Source of the DNA: Streptomyces sp. DvalAA-43
GTDB taxonomy: Bacteria > Actinomycetota > Actinomycetes > Streptomycetales > Streptomycetaceae
Length of the DNA: 64,000 nt
Reading direction: 5' to 3'
Assembly (NCBI RefSeq): GCF_900091725.1
Contig: NZ_FMBW01000043.1
Span: 1-64,000, forward strand
Shown here: positions 41,076 through 50,865 of the stretch, in pieces
Numbering within the stretch: position 1 is the stretch's first letter
Layout of the letters: every line of letters starts with the position of its first letter
Notes under the pieces: generated by a model
What the model was told of the DNA's origin: nothing
What the model saw: the letters and a program-made list of their open reading frames with translations, nothing else
The model's database searches: none
Translations under genes and position numbers: made by a program

Positions 41076-42568
41076 GGACCCTCCAACGACGGTTCCGACG
41101 GCGGCTCCGACGGCCCCTCCAGCGGCGGTTCCGACGGCCGTTCCAGCGGAAGTTCCACGGTGAAGAGCGCGCCGCCTGCGGGCCCGTCCGCCGCGTGCAC
41201 GGTGCCGCCGTGCAGCCGTACGTTCTCCAGGGTGATCGCCAGCCCGAGTCCGCTGCCGGCCGAGCGGGTGCGGGCCGCGTCGGCCTTGTAGAACCGGTCG
41301 AAGACATGGGGCAGCACGGCGGGATCGATGCCCGGACCGCTGTCCAGGACCTCGGTCACCAGCCGGTCCGTCGTGCCCCTCCGCTCGGTGCGCAGCCGTA
41401 CCGTGACGGGCTCCGCGCCGTGCCGCAGGGCGTTGCCGACGAGGTTGGCGACGATGACGTCGAAGCGGCGCGGATCGAGCATCGCCCGTATGCCGTCGGG
41501 GAGTTCCCTGCGGATCCGGTCCTGCCAGTGCCGCTTCTCCAGGGTCTTGCGGATCGCTTCGGCGACATCGACCTCGTCGAGGTGGAGGTCCGCGGCCTTC
41601 GCGTCGAAGCGGGAGATCTCCATCAGGTCCTCGACGAGCGCGGCGAGCTTGTCCGTCTCGGTGCTGATCAGCCGGACGGCCGTTGCGGTGTCGGGGTTCA
41701 GCTGGGCCGCGTCCTCGTCGAGCACCTCGGTGACGGCGAGCATTCCGGCGAGCGGGGTGCGCAGTTCGTGCGAGACGTCGGAGGCGAAGCGTCTGGCCCG
41801 CGCCTCCGCCTGTCTGAGCTCCGCCACCGACTCCTGGAGCTTGGTCGAGGAGTCGTTGAACGTCCGGGCGAGTCCGGCGAGTTCGTCGGAGCCCCGGACC
41901 TCGATCCGGGTGCCGAGTTCGCCCCGGCCGATGCCCGCGGCGGCCCGTCGCAGATCGCGCACCGGGCGCAGCACACTGCGGGCGGCGAGCAGTGCGGGCA
42001 CCAGCGCGATCAGGAGGGCGGGCAGGGCGCCGTCGCGGGCGGCGGTCACCATGGCCTCGACATTGGCCTCCTCGGTGGAGAGCCGCATCACGGCGTAGAG
42101 GACGAGCCCGGTGGGCTGGCCCCCGTCGCCGCGGTCGACGAGAGCGGGCATTCCGACGGTCAGCCAGGGCACGCCGTCCTTGACGACCCGTTGGAAGGAG
42201 CCGTGCGCGCTGCCCCGGGCGGCGGCCCGCAGCGCGGGCGTGACGACGTCGGAGGTGGGCCGGTCCGAGGAGGAGACCCGGAGCGTCCCGTACTCGGCGA
42301 AGACGGTCCAGGGGTGCGGCTTGCCCTCCCTGGCCAGGCTCCGGCAGGCGCGCCGCAGCTGTTCCTCGTCCATCGGCAGAGTCACGGCCTGTGCGCCGAT
42401 CCGGTCGCGGAACTGGTCGACGGCCGTGTCCTGGGCCTGCTTGAGGATGGCGGAGCGGGCCTCGCGGTAGGTGAGGGTGGCTGTGGTGGCGGCGCTGATC
42501 GCCGCGACCAGGAGGAAGGCTCCGACGAGGCGGGTACGCAGTCCGAACCGGACGGCGGGAAGTCTCAT
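41072..42568 (-). CDS. Sensor histidine kinase with repetitive C-terminal tail
   Basis: The protein has 498 residues from ATG at 42568 (ATGA overlap with the regulator). TM1 (~10-32), an extracytoplasmic domain of ~130 residues, TM2 (~165-190), HAMP (RSVLRPVRDLRRAAAG), HisKA ([15 protein letters not shown]) and HATPase_c ([33 protein letters not shown]). The last ~25 residues are a Pro/Ser/Glu repeat (LERPSEPPLEGPSEPP), encoded by a 12-15 bp minisatellite. The family resembles the AfsQ2/CseC group of streptomycete kinases. Confidence 0.87.
   Translation of the reverse strand: MRLPAVRFGLRTRLVGAFLLVAAISAATTATLTYREARSAILKQAQDTAVDQFRDRIGAQAVTLPMDEEQLRRACRSLAREGKPHPWTVFAEYGTLRVSSSDRPTSDVVTPALRAAARGSAHGSFQRVVKDGVPWLTVGMPALVDRGDGGQPTGLVLYAVMRLSTEEANVEAMVTAARDGALPALLIALVPALLAARSVLRPVRDLRRAAAGIGRGELGTRIEVRGSDELAGLARTFNDSSTKLQESVAELRQAEARARRFASDVSHELRTPLAGMLAVTEVLDEDAAQLNPDTATAVRLISTETDKLAALVEDLMEISRFDAKAADLHLDEVDVAEAIRKTLEKRHWQDRIRRELPDGIRAMLDPRRFDVIVANLVGNALRHGAEPVTVRLRTERRGTTDRLVTEVLDSGPGIDPAVLPHVFDRFYKADAARTRSAGSGLGLAITLENVRLHGGTVHAADGPAGGALFTVELPLERPSEPPLEGPSEPPSEPSLEGP
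41076..41152. repeat. Coding minisatellite in the kinase 3' end
   Basis: Imperfect 12-15 bp units (GGTTCCGACGGC and CCCTCCAGCGGC types) alternate five to six times and encode the Pro-Ser-Glu tail. The length is probably variable among strains. Confidence 0.65.
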
Positions 42569-43248
42569 CCGAGCGGTCCGAAGCGGTATCCGAAACCGCG
42601 GACGGTCTGGATGTACCGCGGGCTGCCCGCCGCGTCCTCGATCTTCTGCCTCAGCCGCCGCACGCACGCGTCGACCAGGCGCGCGTCCCCGTGGTAGCTG
42701 TGCTCCCAGACGTATTCCAGAAGCTGCTGTCTGCTGAAGACCTGCTCGGGCGAGGCCGACAGGTGGAGCAGGAGTCTCAGCTCGGAGGGGGCCAGCGGGA
42801 CGGACTGCCCGGCCTTGACGACCGAGAGCCCGGCACGGTCGACGGCCAGCTCGCCGTGGATCTCGGTGCCGCCGCGCCCGGCCGGTTCGGCGAGCCGGCG
42901 CAGTACGGCCCGGATCCTGGCCTCGATCACTTCGGTACGGGCCGGTTTGACGATGTAGTCGTCGGCGCCCGCCTCCAGCCCGACGACCACGTCGAAGTCG
43001 TCGCCCCGGGCCGTGAGCATGATGATCGGCAGCTGGCTTGTCCCGCGTATCCGGCGGCAGACCTGGACCCCGTTCATCGCGGGGAGCATCAGGTCGAGCA
43101 GGACCAGATCGGGCCGGAACTCCCCCAGCGCGGCCAGCCCCGCCTCACCGCTCTCCACGGCGCGCAGTTCGTGGCCGCGCCGCCGCAGCCCGAGTACGAC
43201 CCCCTCGCGTACGGAGGGGTCGTCTTCGATCAGCAACACGCGAGGCAT
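42565..43248 (-). CDS. AfsQ1/CseB-like OmpR-family response regulator
   Basis: The protein has 227 residues. Receiver: LLIEDDPSVREG, LVLLDLMLPAMNG (phospho-Asp), IMLTARGDDFDVVVGLEAGADDYIVKP. Effector winged helix: LAPSELRLLLHLSASPEQVFSRQQLLEYVWEHS and QTVRGFGYRFG. The DVVVGLEAGADDY and SRQQLL wording is shared with the AfsQ1 group. It heads a three-gene coupled operon with its kinase and lipoprotein. No sigma-factor gene neighbours it, unlike afsQ/sigQ or sigE/cse. A MurJ-like gene lies 65 bp upstream on the same strand. Confidence 0.88.
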   Translation of the reverse strand: MPRVLLIEDDPSVREGVVLGLRRRGHELRAVESGEAGLAALGEFRPDLVLLDLMLPAMNGVQVCRRIRGTSQLPIIMLTARGDDFDVVVGLEAGADDYIVKPARTEVIEARIRAVLRRLAEPAGRGGTEIHGELAVDRAGLSVVKAGQSVPLAPSELRLLLHLSASPEQVFSRQQLLEYVWEHSYHGDARLVDACVRRLRQKIEDAAGSPRYIQTVRGFGYRFGPLG

Positions 43249-43313
43249 GGCAGCAGTATCCCAGCGGGCACGACGTCGAATCGAACCGGTGAGCGGGCGG
43301 GGTGTCCGGCAGG

Positions 43314-44972
43314 TCACGCCCGCCGCAGCCGCCCCCGGCCCGCCGCGATCACGGCGCCGACCTCCCGCAGCCGGAGCGGCCGTGCCAGCAGCGCCACCGT
43401 GAGCAGCAGCACGGCGGAGCCCGCGCCCACCGCCGCGTAGTCCCCGGAGCCGGCGCAGGCACGGGCGGCCAGGTATCCCAGCAGCCCGGCGGGCACGGCC
43501 GCCACCACCAGCCGGAACTGCGCCCACAGCGCGGAAGAGCGCAGCGGTGACGTCCCGGTGCCTCGGGCCAGCCTGCGATGCAGCACGTACCCGGTGGCCG
43601 CGAAGCCGGCGAACAACGCGACGGTGTAGGCGCCGGCCATCCCCGTCACGGCCCAGCGGACCGGCAGCAGGAGGTACGCGGCGACCGAGAGCCCGGCGTT
43701 GAGCGCCGCGATCACCAGGTTGAGGACGAACGGCGTGCGGGTGTCGCCCATCGCGTAGAAGGCCCGGGACAGCACGTACTGCCCCGAGTAGGCGATGAGA
43801 CCGGGTGCGAACGCCATCGTCATGCCCGCCATCACGGCGATGTCCGCGTCGTCCGTGTGCCCGTACCCGTACACCGTTCCCATCACCCACGGGGCCAGCG
43901 CGAACAGCAGGGCCACCGCGGGGACCACGGCCGCGGCCGAGGTGCGCAGGGCGTACGAGACGTCGCGTCGCAGGCCCGGCAGGTCGTCGTCGGCCGCCGC
44001 CCGGCTCATCCGGGGCATCAGCGCGGTGACGAGCGAGACGGTCACGATGCCGTGCGGCACCACCCAGAGCTGATAGGCGTAGCTGTACGCGGTGTAGCCC
44101 GCGCCGCCCGCCAGCTCCATGTCCTCGGCGCGTTGGCCGATGGTGGTGGAGAGCCGGGTCACCACCCAGTAGGCGATCTGGTTGGTCAGCACGAGGGCGA
44201 CCAGCCAGCCGGCCGCGCGCAGCGGACGGGTGAGGCCGCTGCCCCGCCAGTCGAACCGGGGCCGCCAGCGGAATTTCGCGGCGCGCAGCGCGGGCGCCAG
44301 GGCGAGCGTCTGGAGCACGATCCCGGCCGTGGTGCCCCAGCCGAGCCACTGGGCCTGTGCCGGGCTGAGCGTGCCGCCGGAGCCCGCCGCGATGCCCAGG
44401 TAGATCCCGAACACGGCGATGATCACCACGTTGTTGAGGACCGGGGTCCACATCATCGCGCCGAACCGGCCCCGGGCGTTCAGCACTTGCCCGAGGAGGG
44501 TGAACAGTCCGTAGAAGAGGATCTGCGGCAGGCAGTAGCGGGCCAGGGCGACGGTCATCTCCGCCTGGGCGGCGTCGTAGTCGGGGGCGTAGACCGAGAC
44601 GATCCAGGGGGCGACGAGGACCGCGAGACCGGTGAGGGCGAGGAGGCCGAGGGCGCAGACGGTGAGCAGCCGGTCGGTGTACGCGGCTCCGCCGTCGGCG
44701 TGGTTCTTCGCCGCCCGCACCAGCTCGGGGACGAAGACGGCGTTGAGCGCGCCGCCGATGAGCAGGATGTAGAGGATGTTGGGCACGGTGTTGGCGACGT
44801 TGTACCCGTCGGCCCGGAGTCCGGTGCCGAGCGCGGCGACGACGACCGCCGAGCGTATGAAGCCGGTCGCCCGGGAGACGATCGAGCCGGCCGCCATGAC
44901 GGCGCCGTTGCGCAGCACCGAGCGGGGCTTGTGGTCCGCGACCGTCGTGGGGGTCGCTTCGGCGGCCGTCAC
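43314..44972 (-). CDS. MurJ/MviN-family lipid II flippase, short paralogue
   Basis: The protein has about 552 residues with 14 predicted membrane helices. MurJ landmarks include AAGSIVSRATGFIRS near the N-terminus, ADGYNVANTVPNILYILLIGGALNAVFVPEL, and GQVLNARGRFGAMMWTPVLNN. It flips lipid-linked wall precursors across the membrane. It lacks the C-terminal pseudokinase-type extension of the main actinobacterial MviN, so it is an accessory paralogue. The start is uncertain: GTG at 44972 is preferred for length, but no clear ribosome site is seen. Its location beside a MurG paralogue, an Ldt and two kinases suggests a shared wall task. Confidence 0.85.
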   Translation of the reverse strand: MTAAEATPTTVADHKPRSVLRNGAVMAAGSIVSRATGFIRSAVVVAALGTGLRADGYNVANTVPNILYILLIGGALNAVFVPELVRAAKNHADGGAAYTDRLLTVCALGLLALTGLAVLVAPWIVSVYAPDYDAAQAEMTVALARYCLPQILFYGLFTLLGQVLNARGRFGAMMWTPVLNNVVIIAVFGIYLGIAAGSGGTLSPAQAQWLGWGTTAGIVLQTLALAPALRAAKFRWRPRFDWRGSGLTRPLRAAGWLVALVLTNQIAYWVVTRLSTTIGQRAEDMELAGGAGYTAYSYAYQLWVVPHGIVTVSLVTALMPRMSRAAADDDLPGLRRDVSYALRTSAAAVVPAVALLFALAPWVMGTVYGYGHTDDADIAVMAGMTMAFAPGLIAYSGQYVLSRAFYAMGDTRTPFVLNLVIAALNAGLSVAAYLLLPVRWAVTGMAGAYTVALFAGFAATGYVLHRRLARGTGTSPLRSSALWAQFRLVVAAVPAGLLGYLAARACAGSGDYAAVGAGSAVLLLTVALLARPLRLREVGAVIAAGRGRLRRA

Positions 44973-45179
44973 CGGCGGGCCGAGTACGCCGGGAACTCCT
45001 GGTACAGCGTGCTGTCCGCGGCTCCGCCCACCGATGTCTCCCACTCCCCGTGTGTCTCGACGACCTGTCCTCCGGGACCGGACTTCCGGCGGAGCCGCCC
45101 GAACGGGCGGTCGTCGGGTCAAGGGTGGAGGGTACCCCGCGCGCGCTCTCGCGGTGGTCCATGACGGATCCGAGCGGCT

Positions 45180-45224
45180 TGTGTGACCGGATGATGACCG
45201 TTGTGCTGCGGTACATGTCACACA
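45180..45224. promoter_or_regulatory. Interrupted inverted repeat in the murJ-like/ldt intergenic region
   Basis: TGTGTGAC (45180-45187) and GTCACACA (45217-45224) are perfect complements 29 bp apart within the 345-bp divergent gap. They may be a looping or two-site operator for the L,D-transpeptidase gene. No other recognisable element is seen in the gap. Confidence 0.4.
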
Positions 45225-45317
45225 GGGCATTTCCCGGTTTTCGGTCGATTTACGGAACCTATCGTCGGATGAACGCCGTCTCCCTCGACGAGAAGCAATG
45301 CCTTGGAGGTTTTTCCC

Positions 45318-46529
45318 TTGACCACTGCACGCCGGTCCGCAGGCCGTACCGCTCCGCTCGGCCGCCCGGTCCGGCTCACCCTGATCGCCGGGACCGCGGT
45401 GCTCGGCACCCTGCTCACCGCCTGCTCCGGCGCCGCCGCCTCGGACTCGGGCAAGGACTCGGGCAAGGGCCGCGCGGCCTCCGACGCCCGGATCTCGGTG
45501 AACCTCAAGGGCAGCCGGGCCGCCGCGGGCAAGCCGGTCGAGGTGACGCTCGACGGCGGCAGGCTGAAGGCGGTCAAGGTGAGCGCGGAGGGCGGCGAGG
45601 CACTGAGCGGCCGGATATCCGCCGACGGCAGGACGTGGACCTCGGACCGGCCGGCCGCGCCCGGCACCACGTACGGCGTCGAGGCGAAGAACACCGAGGG
45701 CGGCAGCGCGAAGGCCGGTTTCACCACCGCCGCCGCGGACAAGGTCAACAAGCTGACGCTGGTCCCCGGCAAGAACACCACGGTCGGCGTCGCCCAGCCG
45801 CTGTCGGTGGTCTTCGACAACCCGGTCAAGGACAGGGCGGCGGTCGAGAAGGCCCTGAAGGTCTCCACCTCGAACCACACCGAGGGATCCTGGGGCTGGC
45901 TGCGGGACTACTCCGGCAAGGACCGCGTCGACTGGCGGCCCAAGGAGTACTGGAAGTCCGGCACGAAGGTCACGCTCGACGCCGATCTCAACGGCATCGA
46001 CTCGGGCCCGTCCGGCGGCTGGTTCGTACGCGACTACCGGACCGCCTTCACGATCGGCGCCGACCAGGTGGTCAAGGTCGACCTCGACCGCCACCGGCTG
46101 GCGCTGAAGCGGGACGGGAAGACCGTGATGGACGTGCCCATGTCGGCCGGCACCCCCGGCGGCGAGAAGGCGTCCTGGCGCGGCACCGCCGTGCTGATGG
46201 CCAAGGAGGGCACGATCAACATGCGCTCCGAGACGGTCGGCCTCGGCAACGCCTACGACAAGATGGTCGACTCCTCGATGCGGCTGACCTGGTCGGGGAT
46301 GTACGCCCACGCGGCACCGTGGAACGCGGCCTACTTCGGGGTGGCCAACCACAGCTCGGGCTGCGTCGGGATGAGCGACTCCAACGCCGCCGCCCTGTAC
46401 CAGCAGGTGCGGGTGGGCGACCCGTTCGAGATCACCGGCGCGGACGCCAAGGGCACGGTCGCGGAGGGCAACGGGTACGGGGCGTGGAACGTGTCGTGGT
46501 CCGACTGGCAGGCGAAGAGCGCGCTGTAG
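45318..46529 (+). CDS. Ig-domain lipoprotein L,D-transpeptidase
   Basis: The protein has 403 residues. The start is TTG at 45318, 8 nt after GGAGG. A lipobox (LLTAC) anchors it outside the membrane. Two Ig-like domains (~residues 50-255, LMYD/Ldt type) precede the YkuD catalytic domain: KVDLDRHRLALKRDGK, MYAHAAPW and the nucleophile motif HSSGCVGMSD. The canonical SHGC motif here reads SSGC, as in actinobacterial Ldts. These enzymes make 3-3 peptidoglycan crosslinks and resist most beta-lactams. It is divergent from the MurJ-like gene. Confidence 0.92.
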   Translation: MTTARRSAGRTAPLGRPVRLTLIAGTAVLGTLLTACSGAAASDSGKDSGKGRAASDARISVNLKGSRAAAGKPVEVTLDGGRLKAVKVSAEGGEALSGRISADGRTWTSDRPAAPGTTYGVEAKNTEGGSAKAGFTTAAADKVNKLTLVPGKNTTVGVAQPLSVVFDNPVKDRAAVEKALKVSTSNHTEGSWGWLRDYSGKDRVDWRPKEYWKSGTKVTLDADLNGIDSGPSGGWFVRDYRTAFTIGADQVVKVDLDRHRLALKRDGKTVMDVPMSAGTPGGEKASWRGTAVLMAKEGTINMRSETVGLGNAYDKMVDSSMRLTWSGMYAHAAPWNAAYFGVANHSSGCVGMSDSNAAALYQQVRVGDPFEITGADAKGTVAEGNGYGAWNVSWSDWQAKSAL

Positions 46530-46578
46530 CGGACCGAGGGGCCGCACGGACGCCCGGCGGCACAGCGGCCGACGATCG

Positions 46579-46884
46579 TTGATCCCACACGAGGAGAGCG
46601 GCACCTTCGTCGCGTATTTCTACGACGAAGGGCCGCTCGGCCTGGGCAAGCTGATCAGCAACGCCCCCTATACGTTCCACGGGCGGACGCCGGGCCGGCC
46701 GTTCCCCGTAGACCCGGAGCTGTTCTCCACCGCCTACGACGTGCCGGCCGGACACCGCCTCACCTTGGTGATCGACACCGTCGATCCGCTGTACACCGAG
46801 CACGACCCGACCGGGTAGCAGCTGACCTTCTCCTCACCGGCGGCGGACCCGTCGTACGTGTCCGTACCGTTGCGCGAGGAGTGA
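46579..46884 (+). pseudogene. CocE/PepX C-terminal domain remnant with internal stop
   Basis: The frame reads EESGTFVAYFYDEGPLGLGK, then SNAPYTFHGRTPGRPFPVD, then DTVDPLYTEHDPTG, a TAG stop at 46816-46818, and in the same frame QLTFSSPAADPSYVSVPLREE to a TGA at 46882. This is the C-terminal jelly-roll of the X-Pro dipeptidyl-peptidase/CocE hydrolase family. The catalytic alpha/beta-hydrolase domain is missing and the stop probably came from CAG to TAG. A decayed fragment left by deletion is the simplest reading. Confidence 0.8.
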
Positions 46885-46941
46885 TCACCGGCTGCTGCCG
46901 GGCGGGCACCGCTCCGCTGGGAGCGCCTCACGGCGGCCCCG

Positions 46942-46964
46942 GCTACTGCACTCCCGGCAGTAGC
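46942..46964 (-). terminator. Hairpin at the gluD 3' end
   Basis: GCTACTGC and GCAGTAGC form an 8-bp stem with a 7-nt loop straddling the gluD stop codon; it may end the glu operon. Confidence 0.5.
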
Positions 46965-47815
46965 GTTCCTGGTTCGGCCGGTGCGATCTCCACGGCCTTC
47001 ATCTTCGGATTGCGCCGTTCCCGCTTGGCCACCCAGGTCGCGAACCAGGAGAGCAGCATGCACATCCCGATGTAGATCGGCGAGATCACCATCACCACGG
47101 GGATGAAGGGAAGATCGTAGTCGAGGTTGGACGCGATGAGCTTGCCCGCGTGCAGGAATTCCTCGTAGGTGATCAGATAGCCGAGCGAGGTGTCCTTCAG
47201 TGCCACGACCAGCTGGCTGATGATGGTGGGCAGCATGGCGCGCACCGCCTGCGGCGCCAGGACGAAGGTGGTGACCTGCGTCTTGCGCAGCCCCAGGGCG
47301 TACGCTGCCTCGGACTGGCCGCGCTCCACCGAGATGATCCCGGTACGGAACACCTCGGCGAGCACCGAGCCGTTGTACAGGGTCAGCCCCGTGACCAGGG
47401 CGGGCAGCGGCTGCACCTTCAGCGCCACGAAGATGAAGAAGATCATCACCAGTACGGGCATGGCGCGGAAGAACTCCACCAGCACGGTCGCGATCCAGCG
47501 CACGACCCGGTGCTCGGAGAGCCGGCCGACGGCGAGTACGGCACCGAGCAGGAGAGAGAGCACCGCGGCGTACGCGAACGCCTTGAGGGTGTTGCCGAGT
47601 CCGCGCAGCAGCAGTTCCTGGATGCCCTTGTACTCGAAGGGGGTCCACTTGGCGCTGGTGAACTGCTCGGTGTCGAAGAGCAGATAGACCACCCAGCCGA
47701 CCAGGGCGAGGATCAGGGCCGTCGAGAAGATCCCGTACAGGCGATGGCGTTTACGGGTCGCCGGGCCCGGGATGTCGTACAGCGCGGTGGCGGACGGCGC
47801 GGTGCGGGTGGTCAT
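46943..47815 (-). CDS. gluD: Glutamate ABC transporter permease GluD-like
   Basis: The protein has 290 residues. After a cytoplasmic leader and TM1 (ALILALVGWVVYLLF) comes the HisM-type permease domain: GLGNTLKAFAYAAVLSLLLGAVLAVGRLS and the EAA loop SEAAYALGLRKTQVTTFVLAPQAVR. It forms a heterodimeric channel with GluC. The gene overlaps gluC by ATGA and is last in gluABCD. Glutamate is assigned from operon order and likeness to actinobacterial GluABCD. Confidence 0.88.
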   Translation of the reverse strand: MTTRTAPSATALYDIPGPATRKRHRLYGIFSTALILALVGWVVYLLFDTEQFTSAKWTPFEYKGIQELLLRGLGNTLKAFAYAAVLSLLLGAVLAVGRLSEHRVVRWIATVLVEFFRAMPVLVMIFFIFVALKVQPLPALVTGLTLYNGSVLAEVFRTGIISVERGQSEAAYALGLRKTQVTTFVLAPQAVRAMLPTIISQLVVALKDTSLGYLITYEEFLHAGKLIASNLDYDLPFIPVVMVISPIYIGMCMLLSWFATWVAKRERRNPKMKAVEIAPAEPGTLLPGVQ

Positions 47816-48456
47816 CGGGCGACTCCCCAGCGCTTCTCCATCACATTGAAGAGCGCACTGATGGACAGGGTGATGATCAGGTAGCCGACGGCGATCCAGA
47901 CGAAGGTCCAGATGATGCTGTAGCCCAGCTCGTTGAGGGTCTTGTAGGTGCCGAGCAGCTCCGTGACGCTGAACGCCCCGGCGATCGCCGAGTTCTTGGC
48001 GAGGGCGATGAGCGTGGAACCGACCGGCGGGATCACCGACCGGAACGCCTGGGGCAGCACGACGGTGTTCAGGGTCTGGCCGAACGTCATGCCGAGGCTG
48101 CGGGCCGCCTCGCCCTGCCCCGTCGGCACGGTGTTGATGCCCGAGCGCAGCACCTCGCAGATGAACGCGGAGGTGTAGCAGCCGAGCGCCAGGACCGCGA
48201 AGACCTTGAAGGGAAGGACCAGGCCGAAGCGGGGCAGTCCGAGCAGGACCGCGAAGAAGAGCAGCGTCAGCGGGGTGTTGCGCAGCACCGTCACCCAGAC
48301 CGTGCCGAGCACGCGCAGCGAGCCGACGGGGGCCACCCGGCAGGAGGCCATGAGGAAGCCGAGGACCAGGGCCAGGATCGAGGAGTAGACGGTCAGTTCG
48401 ACCGTGCCCAGGAAACCCTTGCCGTAGAGCGAGAAATTCTCGGTGAGTACGTCCAT
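47812..48456 (-). CDS. gluC: Glutamate ABC transporter permease GluC-like
   Basis: The protein has 214 residues with five membrane helices. The permease domain has [27 protein letters not shown] and the EAA loop [25 protein letters not shown]. The ATG at 48456 begins [14 protein letters not shown], the usual start; a GAAGG site lies upstream. It pairs with GluD in the membrane and is followed by it with an ATGA overlap. Confidence 0.9.
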   Translation of the reverse strand: MDVLTENFSLYGKGFLGTVELTVYSSILALVLGFLMASCRVAPVGSLRVLGTVWVTVLRNTPLTLLFFAVLLGLPRFGLVLPFKVFAVLALGCYTSAFICEVLRSGINTVPTGQGEAARSLGMTFGQTLNTVVLPQAFRSVIPPVGSTLIALAKNSAIAGAFSVTELLGTYKTLNELGYSIIWTFVWIAVGYLIITLSISALFNVMEKRWGVAR

Positions 48457-48473
48457 GGTCGATGCCCGCCTTC

Positions 48474-49388
48474 TCAGGTGGCCGGGTAGCGGTCGATGGG
48501 CGGCGGCTTCGGCGCGGGCACCCCGGACAGACCGAGGGTGGCCTCGAACGCCTTCTTCCAGTTGCCGTTCTTCTCGTTGGCCTCCAGGGCGTCGTTCAGG
48601 GCGAACCGCAGCGCGTTGTCGCTGCGCGGGACGCCGATGCCGTACGGCTCCTGGGAGAACGGCTTGCCCACGACCTTCATCTCCTTGGGCGCCTTGGCCG
48701 CGAAGCCCAGCAGGATGGCGTCGTCGGTGGTGACGGCGTCGACCTGGTAGGTCAGCAGGTTGTCGACGCAGATCGAGTACGTGTCGTAGGCGACCAGGAT
48801 CGCCTTCGGGTAGTCGGCGGCGATGCGCTGGTACGGGGTCGACCCGGCGGCCGAGCAGACCGTCTTGCCGGCCAGGTCCTGCGGGCCGTCGATGTCGTGC
48901 TCGTCGGTGCGGACGAGGAGGCCCTGTCCGGCCATGTAGTAGGGACCGGCGAAGCCGACGAGCTTCTTGCGCATGGCATTGATGGTGTAGGTGCCGACGT
49001 AGTAGTCGATCTGCCCGTTCTGCAGCGCCGTCTCGCGGTTGGCGGAGGCGATGGTCTTGAAGCGGATCGTCTTCGGGTCGAAGCCGAGCGAGGCCGACAT
49101 CATCTTGGCGATCTCGATGTCGAAGCCGGAGTAGACGCCGGTGGCCGGGTCCTTCTCGCCCAGGTAGGGCTGGTCCTCCTTGGCCCCGACCCGGAGGTAG
49201 CCGCGCTTCCTCGCCTTCGTCCAGGTCGGCGAGGCGGGCAGCCGGAAGGCGGTGTCGACCTTGTACACCGGCAGTTGCTCGGGCTTCGGGCCCTTGACCG
49301 GCGGGCTGCCCTCCTTGCCGCACGCGGCGGCGAGCAGGGCCAGCAGGAGGCCGGCACAGACGGCCAGAACTCTTCTCGTACGCAACAC
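48474..49388 (-). CDS. gluB: Glutamate-binding lipoprotein GluB-like
   Basis: The protein has 304 residues. The lipoprotein signal ends LLAAAC. The mature part is a polar amino-acid-binding fold: [66 protein letters not shown] and [20 protein letters not shown]. It delivers substrate to GluCD. The GTG at 49388 has a GGGGGG-type site upstream. Confidence 0.9.
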   Translation of the reverse strand: MLRTRRVLAVCAGLLLALLAAACGKEGSPPVKGPKPEQLPVYKVDTAFRLPASPTWTKARKRGYLRVGAKEDQPYLGEKDPATGVYSGFDIEIAKMMSASLGFDPKTIRFKTIASANRETALQNGQIDYYVGTYTINAMRKKLVGFAGPYYMAGQGLLVRTDEHDIDGPQDLAGKTVCSAAGSTPYQRIAADYPKAILVAYDTYSICVDNLLTYQVDAVTTDDAILLGFAAKAPKEMKVVGKPFSQEPYGIGVPRSDNALRFALNDALEANEKNGNWKKAFEATLGLSGVPAPKPPPIDRYPAT

Positions 49389-49399
49389 GGAGCCCCCCG

Positions 49400-50143
<744 letters not shown>

Positions 50144-50233
50144 ACGCTGCCCTACCCACTTTTCGCTGTGTCGAGGTCAGCGCAAACTATCCAGCCCGAA
50201 AAGGGACTTCGTCACCGACACGCACAAATGGGG

Positions 50234-50249
50234 CATAAGGCTTCTTATG
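50234..50249. promoter_or_regulatory. Palindrome upstream of gluA
   Basis: CATAAG-GCTT-CTTATG is a perfect 6+6 bp inverted repeat, AT-rich in a GC-rich setting, between gluA and the DUF6278 gene end. It may be an operator for gluABCD or a weak terminator for the DUF6278 gene. Confidence 0.45.
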
Positions 50250-50266
50250 TGGTTGTAGTGAAATCG

Positions 50267-50707
50267 CTACCCTTCGGCCGACTCCGAGTACACCTGCGAG
50301 AGCTCGGGGCTGCCCGACATCGCCCAGTCCAGCCCGGCCTCGACCACATCGATCTCCCGCCCGGAGGCGAGCCGCACCACGGGCCGCCCGCTGGGCCAGA
50401 TGTTCCAGGCCGCACCGGGGACGTTCCGCACCAGGACCGTCCCGAGGTACAGCCCCGCGTCGTTGCCCAGCCAGGGCAGCTCCTCGGGATCGTCGCGCCA
50501 GCGCGGCGGCAACTGGTCGAGGGCGGCCAACGAGGCCGGGCTGTCGTCGAGTTCGAGCCCGCGCTGTCCCACTCGGACACGCAGCAGCTCGCACTCGGCG
50601 AGGAGCTCGGCCACGCCGTCGGGGTCGGCCGCGACGGCGGCGGCGAGCCCCGCCCCCCGCACTCCGTCGTGACGCTTACGCCAGTTGTCCAAGAAAGGGA
50701 TGTTCAT
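50267..50707 (-). CDS. DUF6278-like conserved protein
   Basis: The protein has 146 residues starting MNIPFLDNWRKRHD. It contains a predicted helix VAELLAECELLRVRV, ALDQLPPRWRDDPEELPWLGNDAGLYLGTVLVR and WNIWPSGRPVVRLASGREIDVV. The wording matches the streptomycete DUF6278 family of unknown function. It is soluble, with no signal peptide. It precedes gluA on the same strand, but the 123-bp gap with a palindrome suggests separate transcription. Confidence 0.7.
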   Translation of the reverse strand: MNIPFLDNWRKRHDGVRGAGLAAAVAADPDGVAELLAECELLRVRVGQRGLELDDSPASLAALDQLPPRWRDDPEELPWLGNDAGLYLGTVLVRNVPGAAWNIWPSGRPVVRLASGREIDVVEAGLDWAMSGSPELSQVYSESAEG

Positions 50708-50865
50708 ACCACTCAGGGTCGCACCCCTGCTGTGCTGCGCACCACAGGGCGCGCGGTCTGTCGTTCGAGTGCTGGACCCGAGGCGTACACCCGCGTGTGC
50801 TCCGTCGTACGCGCCGCGCACTCTGTTCCGGCTTTCCGCGGTTCCGGCCGGGAAGCCCGGAGAAG

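Noticed and set aside
40545..43248. Assignment of the regulator-kinase-lipoprotein operon as afsQ or cse
   Set aside because: The regulator resembles both, but no sigQ or sigE neighbour is present and the lipoprotein shows no clear CseA likeness.
45246..45290. GGAAC near 45256 as a sigma-E promoter for the L,D-transpeptidase
   Set aside because: The following GTC is about 19 bp away rather than 16-17, so the match to the sigma-E consensus is not convincing.
44973..46604. Upstream extension of the MurJ-like frame across the L,D-transpeptidase gene
   Set aside because: The extension lies antisense to a well-supported Ldt and has no MurJ-like sequence; MurJ starts near 44972.
50234..50249. CATAAG/CTTATG repeat as a terminator of the DUF6278 gene
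   Set aside because: The stem is only 6 bp and AT-rich with no T run; an operator is at least as likely, so it is listed as regulatory with low confidence.
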